64,000 nucleotides of DNA from Butyricimonas paravirosa (GCF_032878955.1 NZ_CP043839.1:434001-498000), one strand, 5' to 3'. Shown: positions 1 to 9,386, counted from the first letter of the stretch. Translations and numbers: made by a program. The notes: generated by a model not told the origin, from the sequence alone.

Positions 1-54
1 GCAAATGCAGGATTTGTCAATTACTGGAATGAACCAATATTTGTTGTAATCTGA
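1..54 (+). CDS. possible 3' end of a gene cut by the window edge
   Basis: Frame 1 is open from base 1 and ends at TGA 52-54, giving a 17-residue tail (ANAGFVNYWNEPIFVVI). This may be the C-terminus of a plus-strand gene that begins outside the window. It is too short to recognise, and chance is a fair alternative. Bases 55-287 hold no convincing gene; an isolated GCAAAGGTAGC at 183-193 matches the box found in the structured elements described below. Confidence 0.2.
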   Translation, partial: ANAGFVNYWNEPIFVVI

Positions 55-287
55 AGTATCTTATTTGATTATCAACGCTTTGTAGAAAACTCGCATGAGA
101 ACGGGCAACGGATAAGAAAATTCCAAGCTGTTTAGAATCACTATATTCCTCATGCTTTCAAATAACTCTTTTTTCTTGATGCAAAGGTAGCATTTTTTCG
201 TGATTGCCGGTAATTTTCGGGCATAAAATATCACGGTCATTTCAAGAAACATATACAGCGGACATGACAGCCATACCGTAGCCGAAT

Positions 288-450
288 CCCCGTAACTCAC
301 AGGCAAAGGTAACCCGTGTCCTGCTCGTACAAGCAAGGTCAAGCCCTCCGGGTGTCGTGGAAAAATCATCCTCGCCCGGAGGGCTTGCGGTATTTTTCCC
401 GCCAACCTTGCATGTACGGGACACGACCTTTTATGGCCTGTAGTTACGGG
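288..450 (+). promoter_or_regulatory. structured intergenic element, copy 1 of 7
   Basis: Outer stem CCCGTAACT..CAGGC pairs with GCCTG..AGTTACGGG. Inside it CGTGTCC pairs with GGGACACG, CGTACA with TGTACG, CAAGGT with ACCTTG, and GGAAAAAT with ATTTTTCC. The apical part holds the invariant ATCATCCTC and GCGGTA. AGCCCTCCGGG can also pair with CCCGGAGGGCTT across the apical stem, a possible pseudoknot. The left foot carries CAAAGGTA (TACCTTTG on the minus strand, a Bacteroidetes -7 box). A short TCCGGC/GCCGGA hairpin (454-472) follows, then an A/T-rich run to the start codon at 493. Confidence 0.75.
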
Positions 451-492
451 AACTCCGGCCCCGAAAAGCCGGATCACTAAAAATAAATTGTT

Positions 493-1320
493 ATGTCACA
501 GCAGGTAACAAAAGAAAAGTACAGTATCGAAACACTCAGAGAGCGGAATGTTTCATACGACCACCAGCATTGGCTGACACAGGAAGATGTGGATATGGCC
601 AACAGTTATGTGGAACTCATTGAGCGGACACGCTCTAAGATTACACCGCAAATCGGAGACAGGCTGGTATATGTAACCGAACACGGGGATTATTACGGAA
701 ACGCCCTTATTGACAGCAGGAGTGCAAAAGAAGGATATCTTTCCGTATGCGAACAGCCGTATGTGCCTTTCGTGTGGGAAGAGGACGGCAATATCCGTCT
801 GAGTGTCAGCGGAGGCGCATTCCATTCCGTGAATCCGGAGGAACTGAAATTCCTGAAATGGACGGAAGGGGTGTTCAAGGACTGGGGGCATTGCGGTGCT
901 TGCGCCAACGGTTCGGTGTCATTTCTGGCTAAGGTACCGTTATGGTTTTATGCCGAACCCAATCCCAGGTATGGAGATTTCACGACCGAGACCTACCGGA
1001 AGTTCTACCTACACAAAAGGGAGGAATCGGAAAACGGCAATCTCTATCAAGGCTTTGACATCGCTTTTCGGGACGAAGCCGAGTTCCGGCAGTTCCTGAA
1101 GGACTACGAAGGAACGGTGTTCAAGGGAAATTGGGATAATCAAATCGTGTTATGGTGTTTCCGTCGGGAATATGTGTTCTTACCTTCCGCCGAATGGGAA
1201 AAGATAAAAATCCCTGCCGTAGAGCGAAAGCTCAACTTCCATCCCGAGCAGGTCAAGATAGTCAAGGACATGGAAAAGCACATCACTTATTTCTACCGGA
1301 TTAAACCGGATAATTTTTAA
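493..1320 (+). CDS. conserved accessory protein of Bacteroidales mobile elements (DUF4121-like?)
   Basis: 275 aa, soluble, with no signal peptide or membrane segment. It is rich in aromatic and acidic residues, with a Cys/Gly patch near residues 133-140 (HCGACANG). The general look matches uncharacterised 270-280-residue proteins of Bacteroides conjugative elements (I think the DUF4121 group; this is memory, not a search). It is the first gene of an accessory operon. It starts 42 bp after structured element copy 1, and the next gene follows 18 bp after its stop, so co-transcription with the 1339 gene is likely. Its function is unknown. Confidence 0.75.
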   Translation: MSQQVTKEKYSIETLRERNVSYDHQHWLTQEDVDMANSYVELIERTRSKITPQIGDRLVYVTEHGDYYGNALIDSRSAKEGYLSVCEQPYVPFVWEEDGNIRLSVSGGAFHSVNPEELKFLKWTEGVFKDWGHCGACANGSVSFLAKVPLWFYAEPNPRYGDFTTETYRKFYLHKREESENGNLYQGFDIAFRDEAEFRQFLKDYEGTVFKGNWDNQIVLWCFRREYVFLPSAEWEKIKIPAVERKLNFHPEQVKIVKDMEKHITYFYRIKPDNF

Positions 1321-1338
1321 CATTTAACCCTAACAGAT

Positions 1339-2280
1339 ATGCAAACGACAACAGCACCCAAGGCCGGCAACGCTCCCGACCTGCTTCAAGGCATTCTGAG
1401 CGTACAAGTGAGAAACGAGGACAAGATTACGGAACAGGACCGTGTCTATTGCCAGACGCAGCAAAACCTGCTTTACAAGACACTCGACCAGATTGACCGC
1501 TGGTACGCCGTCTTCAAGGAAGAAGCCGAACAATACCAAGCCGAACGTAAGTTCCATTACGAAGAAAACGGCAAGGTTTCCATGCGTGATTTCTACACTT
1601 ACCATAACGACAGGGAAGACTATTCACACAACGAGTTCAAACCGTTTGACCTGATTAACGATCTGGTAGATAAGAACCGAAACGCCAACGCGAATTTTGC
1701 GAACCGCATCATTTCTTATTTCAACAGGACTTACAAAGTGTCGGTTCCTGAGTATAAAATAGACGAAAAGACCCTTCCGATGGGCTTCCGTCCTGTTTAT
1801 GACACATATGTAGATGTAGTCATCGAACACTTGGGCGGCAAGAGTTTCCGGGAAACGGCCGTGGAAGAACTGCTCGCACGCCTGAGCAAAGTTGTCAGAC
1901 CGGCATACTGGAGCAAAGTCAAGACGGAGTTGAAGAAGGACAAGATAATCTTTCCCGAAATCATCCGTTTCGACGATTTTTCCATGCAATACAACCAAAG
2001 GAACAGAATCTCCTACAACTACGGCGGAGAACTGGAAACCCTGTGTGCCGGCATTGCCTACGGTGCGGATGACATACTGAATGGAAATTCAAAGATGATT
2101 ATCCGTTTTGATGACAACGACATTTCTGTCACAGACTGGTACGACCTTACGACCACCAATGCCGAGCAAATCCGATTCTACAAGAACGGACGTATCGATG
2201 TCCGGTTCAAGGACAGTGCGGCAGCCGAAAGTTGTTTCAAGCGTCTGCATCTGGATGAAATCACCCTAAGAGAAAACTGA
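1339..2280 (+). CDS. DUF4942-like accessory protein
   Basis: 313 aa, soluble. The C-terminal part (about residues 230-310) has the pattern FYKNGRIDVRFKDS..A, which I associate with the DUF4942 domain often found beside or fused to methylase-helicase proteins on mobile elements. The N-terminal half is helical and charged. The gene sits between the 493 gene and the large methylase-helicase at 2360 on the same strand, which fits a link to that protein, but no activity can be read from the sequence. A terminator-like hairpin follows it at 2301. Confidence 0.7.
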   Translation: MQTTTAPKAGNAPDLLQGILSVQVRNEDKITEQDRVYCQTQQNLLYKTLDQIDRWYAVFKEEAEQYQAERKFHYEENGKVSMRDFYTYHNDREDYSHNEFKPFDLINDLVDKNRNANANFANRIISYFNRTYKVSVPEYKIDEKTLPMGFRPVYDTYVDVVIEHLGGKSFRETAVEELLARLSKVVRPAYWSKVKTELKKDKIIFPEIIRFDDFSMQYNQRNRISYNYGGELETLCAGIAYGADDILNGNSKMIIRFDDNDISVTDWYDLTTTNAEQIRFYKNGRIDVRFKDSAAAESCFKRLHLDEITLREN

Positions 2281-2300
2281 CCATGATAAGATTTACACAG

Positions 2301-2332
2301 CACCCCGTAAGGCAATCCTTGCGGGGTGTTTT
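2301..2332 (+). terminator. hairpin with T-tract after the DUF4942-like gene
   Basis: CACCCCGTAAGG (2301-2312) pairs with CCTTGCGGGGTG (2317-2328) around a CAAT loop, a 12-bp stem with one G-U, followed by TTTTC and a second T-run. It looks like an intrinsic terminator 21 bp past the stop. Expression of the 2360 gene would then depend on read-through or its own promoter. Confidence 0.6.
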
Positions 2333-2359
2333 CATTTTTAACGATAAACAGATAAAGTC

Positions 2360-5300
2360 ATGTATACCATCATCCCCCAACAGATACCGCAAGGTATGCG
2401 TGCCGAAGTCAACGAGAAGATACTTTTCGCCATAGACTCCGGCAAGAACCTCATTCCGGCGGAGAGCATCTACAACTGCTATACCGGTATCGGAGGGCTG
2501 CACAACCTCAAACAGTCCGACTTTGCCAGCTACCACGAGTATGCCGAAGCGAAGAAGGAGTTCGAGATGGGACAGTTCTTCACCCCGCATGAAATATGCC
2601 GGGACATGGTGGATATGCTGTGTCCTGTCTCATCCGAAATGGTTCTTGACATGTGTTGCGGTATGGGCAATTTCTTCAACCATCTGCCCAACCCGCATAA
2701 TGCCTACGGCTTCGACATAGACGGCAAGGCCGTGTCTGTCGCACGATACCTCTACCCGGAAGCCCATATCGAGAAATGCGACATCCGGCAATACTATCCG
2801 GAACAACGTTTCGATGTTATCATCGGCAATCCTCCTTTTAACTTGAAGTTCGACTACAAACTGTCGCAGGAATACTATATGGACAAGGCTTACGATGTGC
2901 TCAATCCGGCAGGAATCCTGATGGTCATCGTGCCCTGTTCCTTCATGCAGAGCGGGTTCTGGGAGAAGACACGGATAGCCGGTATAAACGGCAGATTCTC
3001 ATTTGTCGGTCAGACGAAGTTGGGCCCGTCAGCCTTTGCCGCAGTCGGAGTCCATGACTTCAATACGAAAATCATGGTATTTCTCCGTAAATCGGGCCAC
3101 ATCAAGATGCAGGCTTACAACGCGGAAGAATTCATAACGGCGGACGAGCTGAAAAAGCGCATCGGCGAGGCAAGGGCGATGAAACACCGGTTGCGTTTCG
3201 ACCTGATGCGCGAAACCAACCGGATCAACAAGGAAGAACTTGAGCTGTTCGAGTACAAACTTGCCAAGTACATGTACGAGCTGAAGGCGCACGCCAAGTT
3301 GAACAAACATATAGACAAGGCGGAAGCGTTGGTCACGAAGTTCCGTAACCAGAAACCGCCTGAGAACGCCACGCGGGAGCAGGTGGAGCAATGGGAGAAG
3401 AACAAACTGACCCCGAAGAAAGTGCTTGCCGTCATCCGCAGGTACATCACCTCGCAAAATACCGTACCTCGCAAGGAAGTGGCATTGGTGAAGACCTCAT
3501 ACGGCTTCAAACTGAAACAATATGCTCCGCGACTCCTTGACAAAGTTCCGCACAAGGCGGCAAGTATCAACGACCTCGTGCTGGAACGTACTGAACTGCC
3601 CATGCCGGAAGTGCCGACAGAAAAGAACATGCACCAAATCCGTGCGGCGGAGAAACTGATCCGACGCAAGCGGAGAGAGTACGAAATGCAGAACCGGCAG
3701 TTCCCGGAAATGGAGGAAGATGGCAGGCTGAAAGAATACCTGGACCGGTGTGCATTCATCAACAAGGACGGCGAGACCTGCGAGTTTACCACGCTCCAGA
3801 AACACGACCTGAACCTCGTCTTGCAGAAACGCCACGCGCTGCTGAACTGGCAGCAAGGCTCTGGCAAGACAGCCGCCGTGTACCATCGTGCCAAATACCT
3901 GCTCAAATTCCGCAAAGTACGGAATGTCATCATACTGGCTCCTGCCATCGCCACCAATATGACATGGATACCCTTCCTCTCGATAAACAGGGAACAGTTC
4001 CGGGTGGCAAGGAACAATGCCGACCTGGAAGCTGTGCCGGAAGGCGTGTTCATCGTCCTATCCACCTCCATGCTCGGCAAGCTGAAACGGGGCATGGCAA
4101 GGTTTGTCAAACGCAGTTCAAGAAAACTGTGCCTTGTTTTCGACGAGTCGGACGAGATAACCAACCCGTCGTCACAACGTACAAGGCATATCCTCGGTCT
4201 CTTCCGCCGCCTCAAATACAAGATACTCGACACCGGTACGACCACACGCAACAACATCGCCGAACTGTACAGCCAGTTTGAGCTGTTATATAACAATTCC
4301 ATAAACATGGTCTGTTGGAGCAGTCGTGTGTACCACGAGAACAGGGACAAGGAGATAGAGGAAGATAACAATCCGCACTATGGTGAGCCGTTCCCCGCTT
4401 TCAGGGGGCATGTGCTTTTCCGTGCCTGCCACTGTCCGGGGAAATCCACCGTGTTCGGCATTGAGAAGCAGAACCAGGATGTCTATAACAAGGAGGAGCT
4501 GGCCGGCCTTATCGGGAAGACCGTCATTACACGCAAGTTCAGGGACTTTGCAGGAGAGAAATACAAGATACGGACACATACCGTCAGCCCGTCCGACGGC
4601 GAGCGTGAGGTTTACCGTGTCATCATCGAGGAGTTCTGCCGCATCTGCGAACTGTATTACAACAGCACGGGGGATGCAAAGAAGGATGCCGGACTCCGGC
4701 TTATGCGCCAGATCAAGCTGCTCATCAAGGCCTGCTCCGTCCCACACCTGATAGAGGGCTATTCCGGAGACGGGATTCCGAACAAGACAAGGTACATCGA
4801 AAGGCTGGTACGGAAGATACCCGGCAAGGTGGCTGTCGGCTGCACGTCCATAGCCGCATTCGACCTTTACGAGAGCCGTCTTCGCGAATGTTTTCCTGAC
4901 CGTCCCGTATTTGTGGTCAAGGGCGACGTGGCGTTCAAGAAACGGCAAAGCATCGTGACGGAGTTCGATTCCACCATCAACGGCATACTGGTATGCACGC
5001 AGCAGAGCCTGAGCAGTTCGGTGAACATACCCACCTGCAACGACGTGATACTTGAATCCCTGCAATGGAACATCCCGAAGATGGAGCAGTTCTACTTCCG
5101 TTTCATCCGTCTCGACTCCAAAGAGCTGAAGGACGTGCATTATGTCACCTACAAGGACTCCGTGGAGCAGAACCTGATGGCGCTGGTGCTTACCAAAGAG
5201 CGGCTGAACGAGTTCATCAAGACGGGCGAAGTAAAGGAACAGTCGGAAATCTTCGAGGAGTTCGACGTCACCATGTCCGTCATCGAGAGCCTGCTGGTCA

Positions 5301-5362
5301 GGGAACGGGACAGCGAAGGCAAGATACACATCAGCTGGGGAAGCCAGCGCATCATGAACTGA
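2360..5362 (+). CDS. N6-adenine DNA methyltransferase / SF2 helicase fusion
   Basis: 1000 aa. The N-terminal domain is a gamma-type N6 methyltransferase: GQFFTP at residues 71-76, SAM motif I DMCCGMGNF at 97-105, and catalytic NPPF at 157-160. Residues about 270-480 are a charged helical linker. The C-terminal half is an SF2-type helicase/ATPase: QQGSGKT near 500, DESD (motif II) near 595, and a late motif with FRFIRLDS. Related methylase-helicase giants are common on Bacteroides conjugative elements, where a role in protecting entering DNA from restriction is suspected rather than shown. No nuclease motif is visible, so it is not a complete type I or BREX system. Structured element copy 2 begins 34 bp after its stop. 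Confidence 0.85.
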   Translation: MYTIIPQQIPQGMRAEVNEKILFAIDSGKNLIPAESIYNCYTGIGGLHNLKQSDFASYHEYAEAKKEFEMGQFFTPHEICRDMVDMLCPVSSEMVLDMCCGMGNFFNHLPNPHNAYGFDIDGKAVSVARYLYPEAHIEKCDIRQYYPEQRFDVIIGNPPFNLKFDYKLSQEYYMDKAYDVLNPAGILMVIVPCSFMQSGFWEKTRIAGINGRFSFVGQTKLGPSAFAAVGVHDFNTKIMVFLRKSGHIKMQAYNAEEFITADELKKRIGEARAMKHRLRFDLMRETNRINKEELELFEYKLAKYMYELKAHAKLNKHIDKAEALVTKFRNQKPPENATREQVEQWEKNKLTPKKVLAVIRRYITSQNTVPRKEVALVKTSYGFKLKQYAPRLLDKVPHKAASINDLVLERTELPMPEVPTEKNMHQIRAAEKLIRRKRREYEMQNRQFPEMEEDGRLKEYLDRCAFINKDGETCEFTTLQKHDLNLVLQKRHALLNWQQGSGKTAAVYHRAKYLLKFRKVRNVIILAPAIATNMTWIPFLSINREQFRVARNNADLEAVPEGVFIVLSTSMLGKLKRGMARFVKRSSRKLCLVFDESDEITNPSSQRTRHILGLFRRLKYKILDTGTTTRNNIAELYSQFELLYNNSINMVCWSSRVYHENRDKEIEEDNNPHYGEPFPAFRGHVLFRACHCPGKSTVFGIEKQNQDVYNKEELAGLIGKTVITRKFRDFAGEKYKIRTHTVSPSDGEREVYRVIIEEFCRICELYYNSTGDAKKDAGLRLMRQIKLLIKACSVPHLIEGYSGDGIPNKTRYIERLVRKIPGKVAVGCTSIAAFDLYESRLRECFPDRPVFVVKGDVAFKKRQSIVTEFDSTINGILVCTQQSLSSSVNIPTCNDVILESLQWNIPKMEQFYFRFIRLDSKELKDVHYVTYKDSVEQNLMALVLTKERLNEFIKTGEVKEQSEIFEEFDVTMSVIESLLVRERDSEGKIHISWGSQRIMN

Positions 5363-5396
5363 AAAATGGAAAAACAAATGAGAAACCGCAGATTCC

Positions 5397-5547
5397 ATTC
5401 CACAGGCAAAGGTAGCCCGCCCCCTTACCGGCAGGGCAAGGTCATGCCGCAAGCGGTTTTCGGGAAAATCATCCTCGCCGGAGGCTCCGGTATTATCCCG
5501 AAAAACCCTGCACTGCCGGGGTGCGGACCTTTTGGAGCCTGTGGAAT
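5397..5547 (+). promoter_or_regulatory. structured intergenic element, copy 2 of 7
   Basis: A perfect 11-bp outer stem ATTCCACAGGC / GCCTGTGGAAT encloses CCGC/GCGG, CCGGCA/TGCCGG, CAGGG/CCCTG and CGGGA/TCCCG. The apical core AAAATCATCCTCGCC ... CCGGTATTAT is the same as in the other copies although the stems share almost no primary sequence with them. CAAAGGTA sits at the left foot and CAAGG 22 bp further in. It ends 30 bp before the 5578 start codon. Confidence 0.75.
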
Positions 5548-5577
5548 GAAATCCCCGGTTCCGAATCATAAACTATA

Positions 5578-6087
5578 ATGAAGAATATCATGGACTTGAA
5601 TCAGGCAGAAGTGGCAGTGACCACGCAGCATCTCATAGACATGGGGCAGGAAAAAGACAACCTGCTGCAAATGTCCGACTTCGGCGACATGGGGGAATTC
5701 CTGTGCACCTGCTCCGAACTGTTTCCCGAAGAGGAAACTCCGGAATACAGGTACACGAGATGGGAGGAAATCCCGGACCTGCTCATCAACCGGGAATGGC
5801 TGTGTTCCAACTTCTTCGAGATAAGGGAGGCGATGGAACAGCTGGAGGAACCCGACAAGGATTGCTTCTTCGACTGGTGTGACCGTTACGGGCATGACAT
5901 CAGTACGGAAGACCCGCACCTGCTGGTGGCGCACTATATCGAACTTTATGGAAATGCGGCCTATATCGACGATGAGCCTTGCCCGGACAGCGGGGATGAC
6001 AGCCTGCTGTACTATCCGGGCATATCAAGTAACTATTTCGACACGGGTATTCCCCGCTTCGAGGTATTCGATGACAATTACGATTAA
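5578..6087 (+). CDS. very acidic hypothetical protein, possible DNA mimic
   Basis: 169 aa with a heavy excess of Asp/Glu, helical in the middle (residues 60-125: EIREAMEQLEEPDKDCFF, DWCDRYG) and an acidic C-terminus. Size and charge recall ArdA-type antirestriction DNA mimics, and its place after a methylase-helicase and directly behind structured element copy 2 would suit an establishment gene. I cannot see a decisive ArdA signature, so this stays an inference. It is the first gene of a run of small plus-strand genes. Confidence 0.7.
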   Translation: MKNIMDLNQAEVAVTTQHLIDMGQEKDNLLQMSDFGDMGEFLCTCSELFPEEETPEYRYTRWEEIPDLLINREWLCSNFFEIREAMEQLEEPDKDCFFDWCDRYGHDISTEDPHLLVAHYIELYGNAAYIDDEPCPDSGDDSLLYYPGISSNYFDTGIPRFEVFDDNYD

Positions 6088-6107
6088 AGCGTATAAACAT
6101 ATACAAG

Positions 6108-6422
6108 ATGGAAATCAACTTCAAAGGACCGGTAATGCCGGTTGACCCCTATTCGCAAATGGCGTTTGTGGAGATACTGAACATTCTCCTGACGGCAGGG
6201 CACATCGTGGATGTGAACAGGTTCCTGATAAACAGGAATGCCAATCCGCTATTCGGCTCGTTGTCAGGATATTTCAGATGGTCATTCTCCGACAACCACT
6301 TTACCCTGTGGCAACGGGTGGAATACAACTCGCCGCTCTGCTTCAGCCGGCGCATATTCAGCATCCATTTCGGGATGCTGGCAAGCCGTGACAGGAAAAG
6401 AGACAATACGGTAATGAACTAA
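6108..6422 (+). CDS. small hypothetical protein
   Basis: 104 aa, starting 20 bp after the acidic 5578 gene. It has no signal peptide and no recognisable motif; it contains FRWSFSDNHFTLWQRV in the middle and a basic C-terminus. I do not recognise the family. Same strand and tight spacing place it in the 5578 operon. Confidence 0.6.
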   Translation: MEINFKGPVMPVDPYSQMAFVEILNILLTAGHIVDVNRFLINRNANPLFGSLSGYFRWSFSDNHFTLWQRVEYNSPLCFSRRIFSIHFGMLASRDRKRDNTVMN

Positions 6423-6434
6423 AAACATATCAAT

Positions 6435-6803
6435 ATGAGTCACCAGGTAATTACAAGAATGGCATACAATGCCAAAACCAAGCAGATAGAAACTTGGCAG
6501 CATTCCAACAACGTGTGGCCGACAACAGACCATTTTTATGCATTGGATGTGAAAACAGACGAACAGATGTTTGAATTCATAACATTGATAGCAAACGGAT
6601 TGTGGCAAGGGCGCAAATGGCGTAAAGCATTCAAGACACTTTTTGAAGAATATCCGGAATTGGTCAGGTCCTCATACGAGCACGAGCTTAGAGGCCAACC
6701 TTGGAAGGCATACTGTGCCATTTGCAAAAAATATGAGGAACTTGCCCAAAGCAAATGCAATGAAATAGTTGCGCGATTCAGGCAACTTACCGGGATTGTC
6801 TGA
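6435..6803 (+). CDS. small hypothetical protein
   Basis: 122 aa, soluble, starting 12 bp after the previous stop. It is rich in Trp, Lys and Glu and mostly helical in appearance (KWRKAFKTLFEEYPELV). No motif or family is recognised. It is probably co-transcribed with its neighbours. Confidence 0.6.
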   Translation: MSHQVITRMAYNAKTKQIETWQHSNNVWPTTDHFYALDVKTDEQMFEFITLIANGLWQGRKWRKAFKTLFEEYPELVRSSYEHELRGQPWKAYCAICKKYEELAQSKCNEIVARFRQLTGIV

Positions 6804-6823
6804 CCCAAACAGATGCAAAATAT

Positions 6824-7111
6824 ATGGAAGAGATAAAGATTTCAAACAGACAAATCGCGCTGATGGCTTTCGACCGGTTGCGCAAGGAAGACAAGACAGA
6901 TTCCGCATTGAAACTCGCACGGTGTATGCTGCATGGCACAAGCATATCTCTTGGCATAGGTGATATCGACTGGGAGATAGACAGGGCAATACAGCAGTGC
7001 GGAGGAGTGCCAAGAACAGGATACAGATACACGGCTTATTTCCACTTCAACCGGAATACGGAAATGGCAAAGGAAATATATGACAAGATCGTGAAGGAAC
7101 TGTATGGTTAG
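6824..7111 (+). CDS. small hypothetical protein
   Basis: 95 aa, mixed charge, no membrane segment. It starts 20 bp after the 6435 gene and is followed within 10 bp by a terminator-like hairpin, so it is probably the last gene of the 5578-7111 operon. Its function is not recognised. Confidence 0.6.
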   Translation: MEEIKISNRQIALMAFDRLRKEDKTDSALKLARCMLHGTSISLGIGDIDWEIDRAIQQCGGVPRTGYRYTAYFHFNRNTEMAKEIYDKIVKELYG

Positions 7112-7119
7112 GAAACAAC

Positions 7120-7147
7120 ACGGAGGCGGCTTGAAGGCCGCTTCCGT
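7120..7147 (+). terminator. terminator-like hairpin
   Basis: ACGGAGGCGGC pairs with GCCGCTTCCGT around a 6-nt loop and is followed by CATTTAT. The T-tract is weak, but the position (8 bp past the 6824 gene stop, 55 bp before the next start) fits an operon end. Confidence 0.5.
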
Positions 7148-7201
7148 CATTTATAACGGTATGTACGGGAAAAGGAATCCTGCCGTACACAGGTAACAGA
7201 A

Positions 7202-8131
7202 ATGGATGAACAGAAAACATTGACATTGGATTTCATCAAATCCCTGATGGAACCGGCCTATACACTAATATGGACGGACTACAATGACAATCTTGACAAT
7301 CATTGCGGACTGATTCAAAAATGCCTTGACAGCAAGAGCCGCGAACATTTGTGGGAAAAGGCAGACGAGTGGTACAGCGATGCCGAATGGGAAGCTGTCC
7401 GTGAGATTATTGCGAAACTGAAAGAGGAATGTGCCGTATTCCATGACTTTGACGGGGAAGCGGTCGATGACTTCTTCGATGAATACGAAGATGAAATCCG
7501 TGACGAGATTTACAGCCGCAACGATTCGGACGTGGTGAAGGAATTGGTAAGGCACACGGACGACATTCCTATCCGTGTGGAGATGCTTTCCAACTATGAC
7601 TGCATCAATTCCAACTGGTTTGAATCGCAAGGCGGTTACAGGTACGAGGAATCCTACTTCGGGGACATGGTGGACAGCCTGAACCTCAATCCGGCGAGGG
7701 TAAAGAAAATTCTGACAGAACACGGCTACAGGGCTTACGGGCGTTTCCCGAACCGTAAGAACCGGAACGGCAAGGAGCAGGTTTCCTACGAACAATTCTA
7801 CGAGGAACTTATCAATTCCTGCTGCGGGGCGAACCTGCTGACTTACATCGGCAGGGTAAGCCTGAAAGAGCTGTATGAAGCCGACTTTTCATTGAAAGAG
7901 GTCATTATCCCCAAAGGCAACTGTTGCGGACTTTTCAGTTCGACGTATGGTGGTGGAAGCCTGCTTGAAATGGAACTGAAACGGGACGTAAAGCTGAAAT
8001 TGGAAGTCAAGGACTATCATGGTTTCCGCTTCCGGCTGGATGACGAACGTTCCAAATATGACTGTTCGGTCCGGCATGTATATGGGGTGGACGACTCCTT
8101 TTTCGGAGATGCGGTTCGCATTGTATCCTGA
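7202..8131 (+). CDS. hypothetical accessory protein
   Basis: 309 aa, soluble. The N-terminal part is acidic (DDFFDEYEDEIRDEIY around residues 100-115); the middle has NRKNRNGKEQVSYEQFYEEL; a Cys/Gly stretch (GNCCGLFSSTYGGGS) lies near 240. No enzymatic motif is recognised. It is the first of a plus-strand series to 9596. The same kind of protein is usual in accessory regions of Bacteroides conjugative elements, without a known role. Confidence 0.65.
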   Translation: MDEQKTLTLDFIKSLMEPAYTLIWTDYNDNLDNHCGLIQKCLDSKSREHLWEKADEWYSDAEWEAVREIIAKLKEECAVFHDFDGEAVDDFFDEYEDEIRDEIYSRNDSDVVKELVRHTDDIPIRVEMLSNYDCINSNWFESQGGYRYEESYFGDMVDSLNLNPARVKKILTEHGYRAYGRFPNRKNRNGKEQVSYEQFYEELINSCCGANLLTYIGRVSLKELYEADFSLKEVIIPKGNCCGLFSSTYGGGSLLEMELKRDVKLKLEVKDYHGFRFRLDDERSKYDCSVRHVYGVDDSFFGDAVRIVS

Positions 8132-8168
8132 TAAAATCAACTAATCAACAATCAAATCATAGAAGATT

Positions 8169-8756
8169 ATGGAAAAATACGATGTAAAAGTAAGGTACAT
8201 CTTCGAGGGTACTTACACAGTGGTGGCGGAAGACCGTGAAGAAGCGGAAAGCATGGTGGCGGAAGACTGCGGTCTGGTATTGGGCGGCAACATCCACACA
8301 ACGCGGGATGACGATGAAGTGACGGACTGGAAGTTCGGTTGTCATCCGGACTTGCAGGTTCTCTCCGTAAGGCAGCGAGGCGGGAAATCCCCCATGTCGG
8401 TGTTCGGAGACAGGATCGAAGAACTGCGAAAAGACATCATCGAAGCGATACGGCAGTTGCTCCATGACCATGCCATGAACGCGATACGGTTTCCGGAAGA
8501 GGATTATGACCCGGTCTGGGTGATATGGTTTGGCAAGAACGGAGACCCCTACGAATGCAGGGTGACAGGACTCCGGGTAACGGACAGCAGCCTGACCGTC
8601 CTTGCCGAAGAGAAAGAAAGCGGTGATGAAGTGGAATGTTACAGCCCGTTCGAACTCGGAGCCAGTAACATCGACTGGCTTTCCGGAATGTATGAGGCTG
8701 TATGGCAGCAACTGGAAGAGAGCAAAAAAGTAGAACCACAAACTGAAGAACAATGA
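8169..8756 (+). CDS. hypothetical accessory protein
   Basis: 195 aa. It opens with a beta-rich segment MEKYDVKVRYIFEGTYTVVA followed by an acidic helix (EDREEAESMV), a layout seen in many small DpnD/PcfM-like phage and plasmid proteins; that comparison is tentative. The C-terminus is helical and charged. Its last codons overlap the start of the 8753 gene (ATGA), so the two are translationally coupled. Confidence 0.65.
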   Translation: MEKYDVKVRYIFEGTYTVVAEDREEAESMVAEDCGLVLGGNIHTTRDDDEVTDWKFGCHPDLQVLSVRQRGGKSPMSVFGDRIEELRKDIIEAIRQLLHDHAMNAIRFPEEDYDPVWVIWFGKNGDPYECRVTGLRVTDSSLTVLAEEKESGDEVECYSPFELGASNIDWLSGMYEAVWQQLEESKKVEPQTEEQ

Positions 8757-9385
8757 AATATCAAGCGGAAAACGCAGTCTCCAGCTTCTTCTACTATATG
8801 TGGAACGCCTGGAGCAAGGAAGAATGCAAGGCCGTATTTGGAGATATGTACCGGCACTTCTGGGATAAATGGTCCGCATTGGCGGACAAGTCCATATTCG
8901 GCGCGGCGGAACGGTTCTTTGCCGAGTTATCGGAAAACAACCAGAAATTGCTCGTGGAACGTGCCGTTACACTCTATGACGGCAGGGCTTTCAGAAAAGA
9001 GCCGGACGATTCCGACATCCTTGTCTGTAAAGAATGCGGTTCACGGCAGTTGGAAATCCAAGCATGGATAAACGCCAATACGGATGAACGTATCAGCTAT
9101 GTGCATGATGACAATAACGGGCTGTGGTGCGATGGGAAATGGTGCGAAGAATGTGGCGTTCAGGTCTTTTTCTGTACTAAGGCGGAGTTCACACAAAAGA
9201 TGCAGGGCTGGTGGGAGTCGTGCGGTTTTGAAACAAATGAACAAATCACAGGGTTGAAAGTCTGTGACTCTCCGCCTTCCGAAAACACGCAGACATTCAT
9301 TGATGCGGCAGACCAATGGTGGAACAGCCGGGACTACGAACATAAACGGGAAATTTACAACAGGTATAATTCTAAAAACGAATAA
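8753..9385 (+). CDS. hypothetical protein with paired CxxC motifs (zinc-ribbon-like)
   Basis: 210 aa. Two cysteine pairs, CKECGS near residue 86 and CEECGV near 126, are spaced as in a zinc ribbon, with the sequence between them rich in Asp and Trp. The N-terminal half is helical. It overlaps the preceding gene by 4 bp (ATGA). Metal binding is an inference from the cysteines; the family is not recognised. Confidence 0.65.
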   Translation: MKYQAENAVSSFFYYMWNAWSKEECKAVFGDMYRHFWDKWSALADKSIFGAAERFFAELSENNQKLLVERAVTLYDGRAFRKEPDDSDILVCKECGSRQLEIQAWINANTDERISYVHDDNNGLWCDGKWCEECGVQVFFCTKAEFTQKMQGWWESCGFETNEQITGLKVCDSPPSENTQTFIDAADQWWNSRDYEHKREIYNRYNSKNE

Positions 9386-9386
9386 T

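Noticed and set aside
61..477. Minus-strand 138-codon ORF at the left edge
   Set aside because: It runs antisense through structured element copy 1, the translation is low-complexity with no known domain, and pairing explains the sequence better.
3115..4371. Long minus-strand ORF (418 codons) inside the methylase-helicase gene
   Set aside because: It is the Ser/Arg-rich shadow of a gene with clear SAM and helicase motifs.
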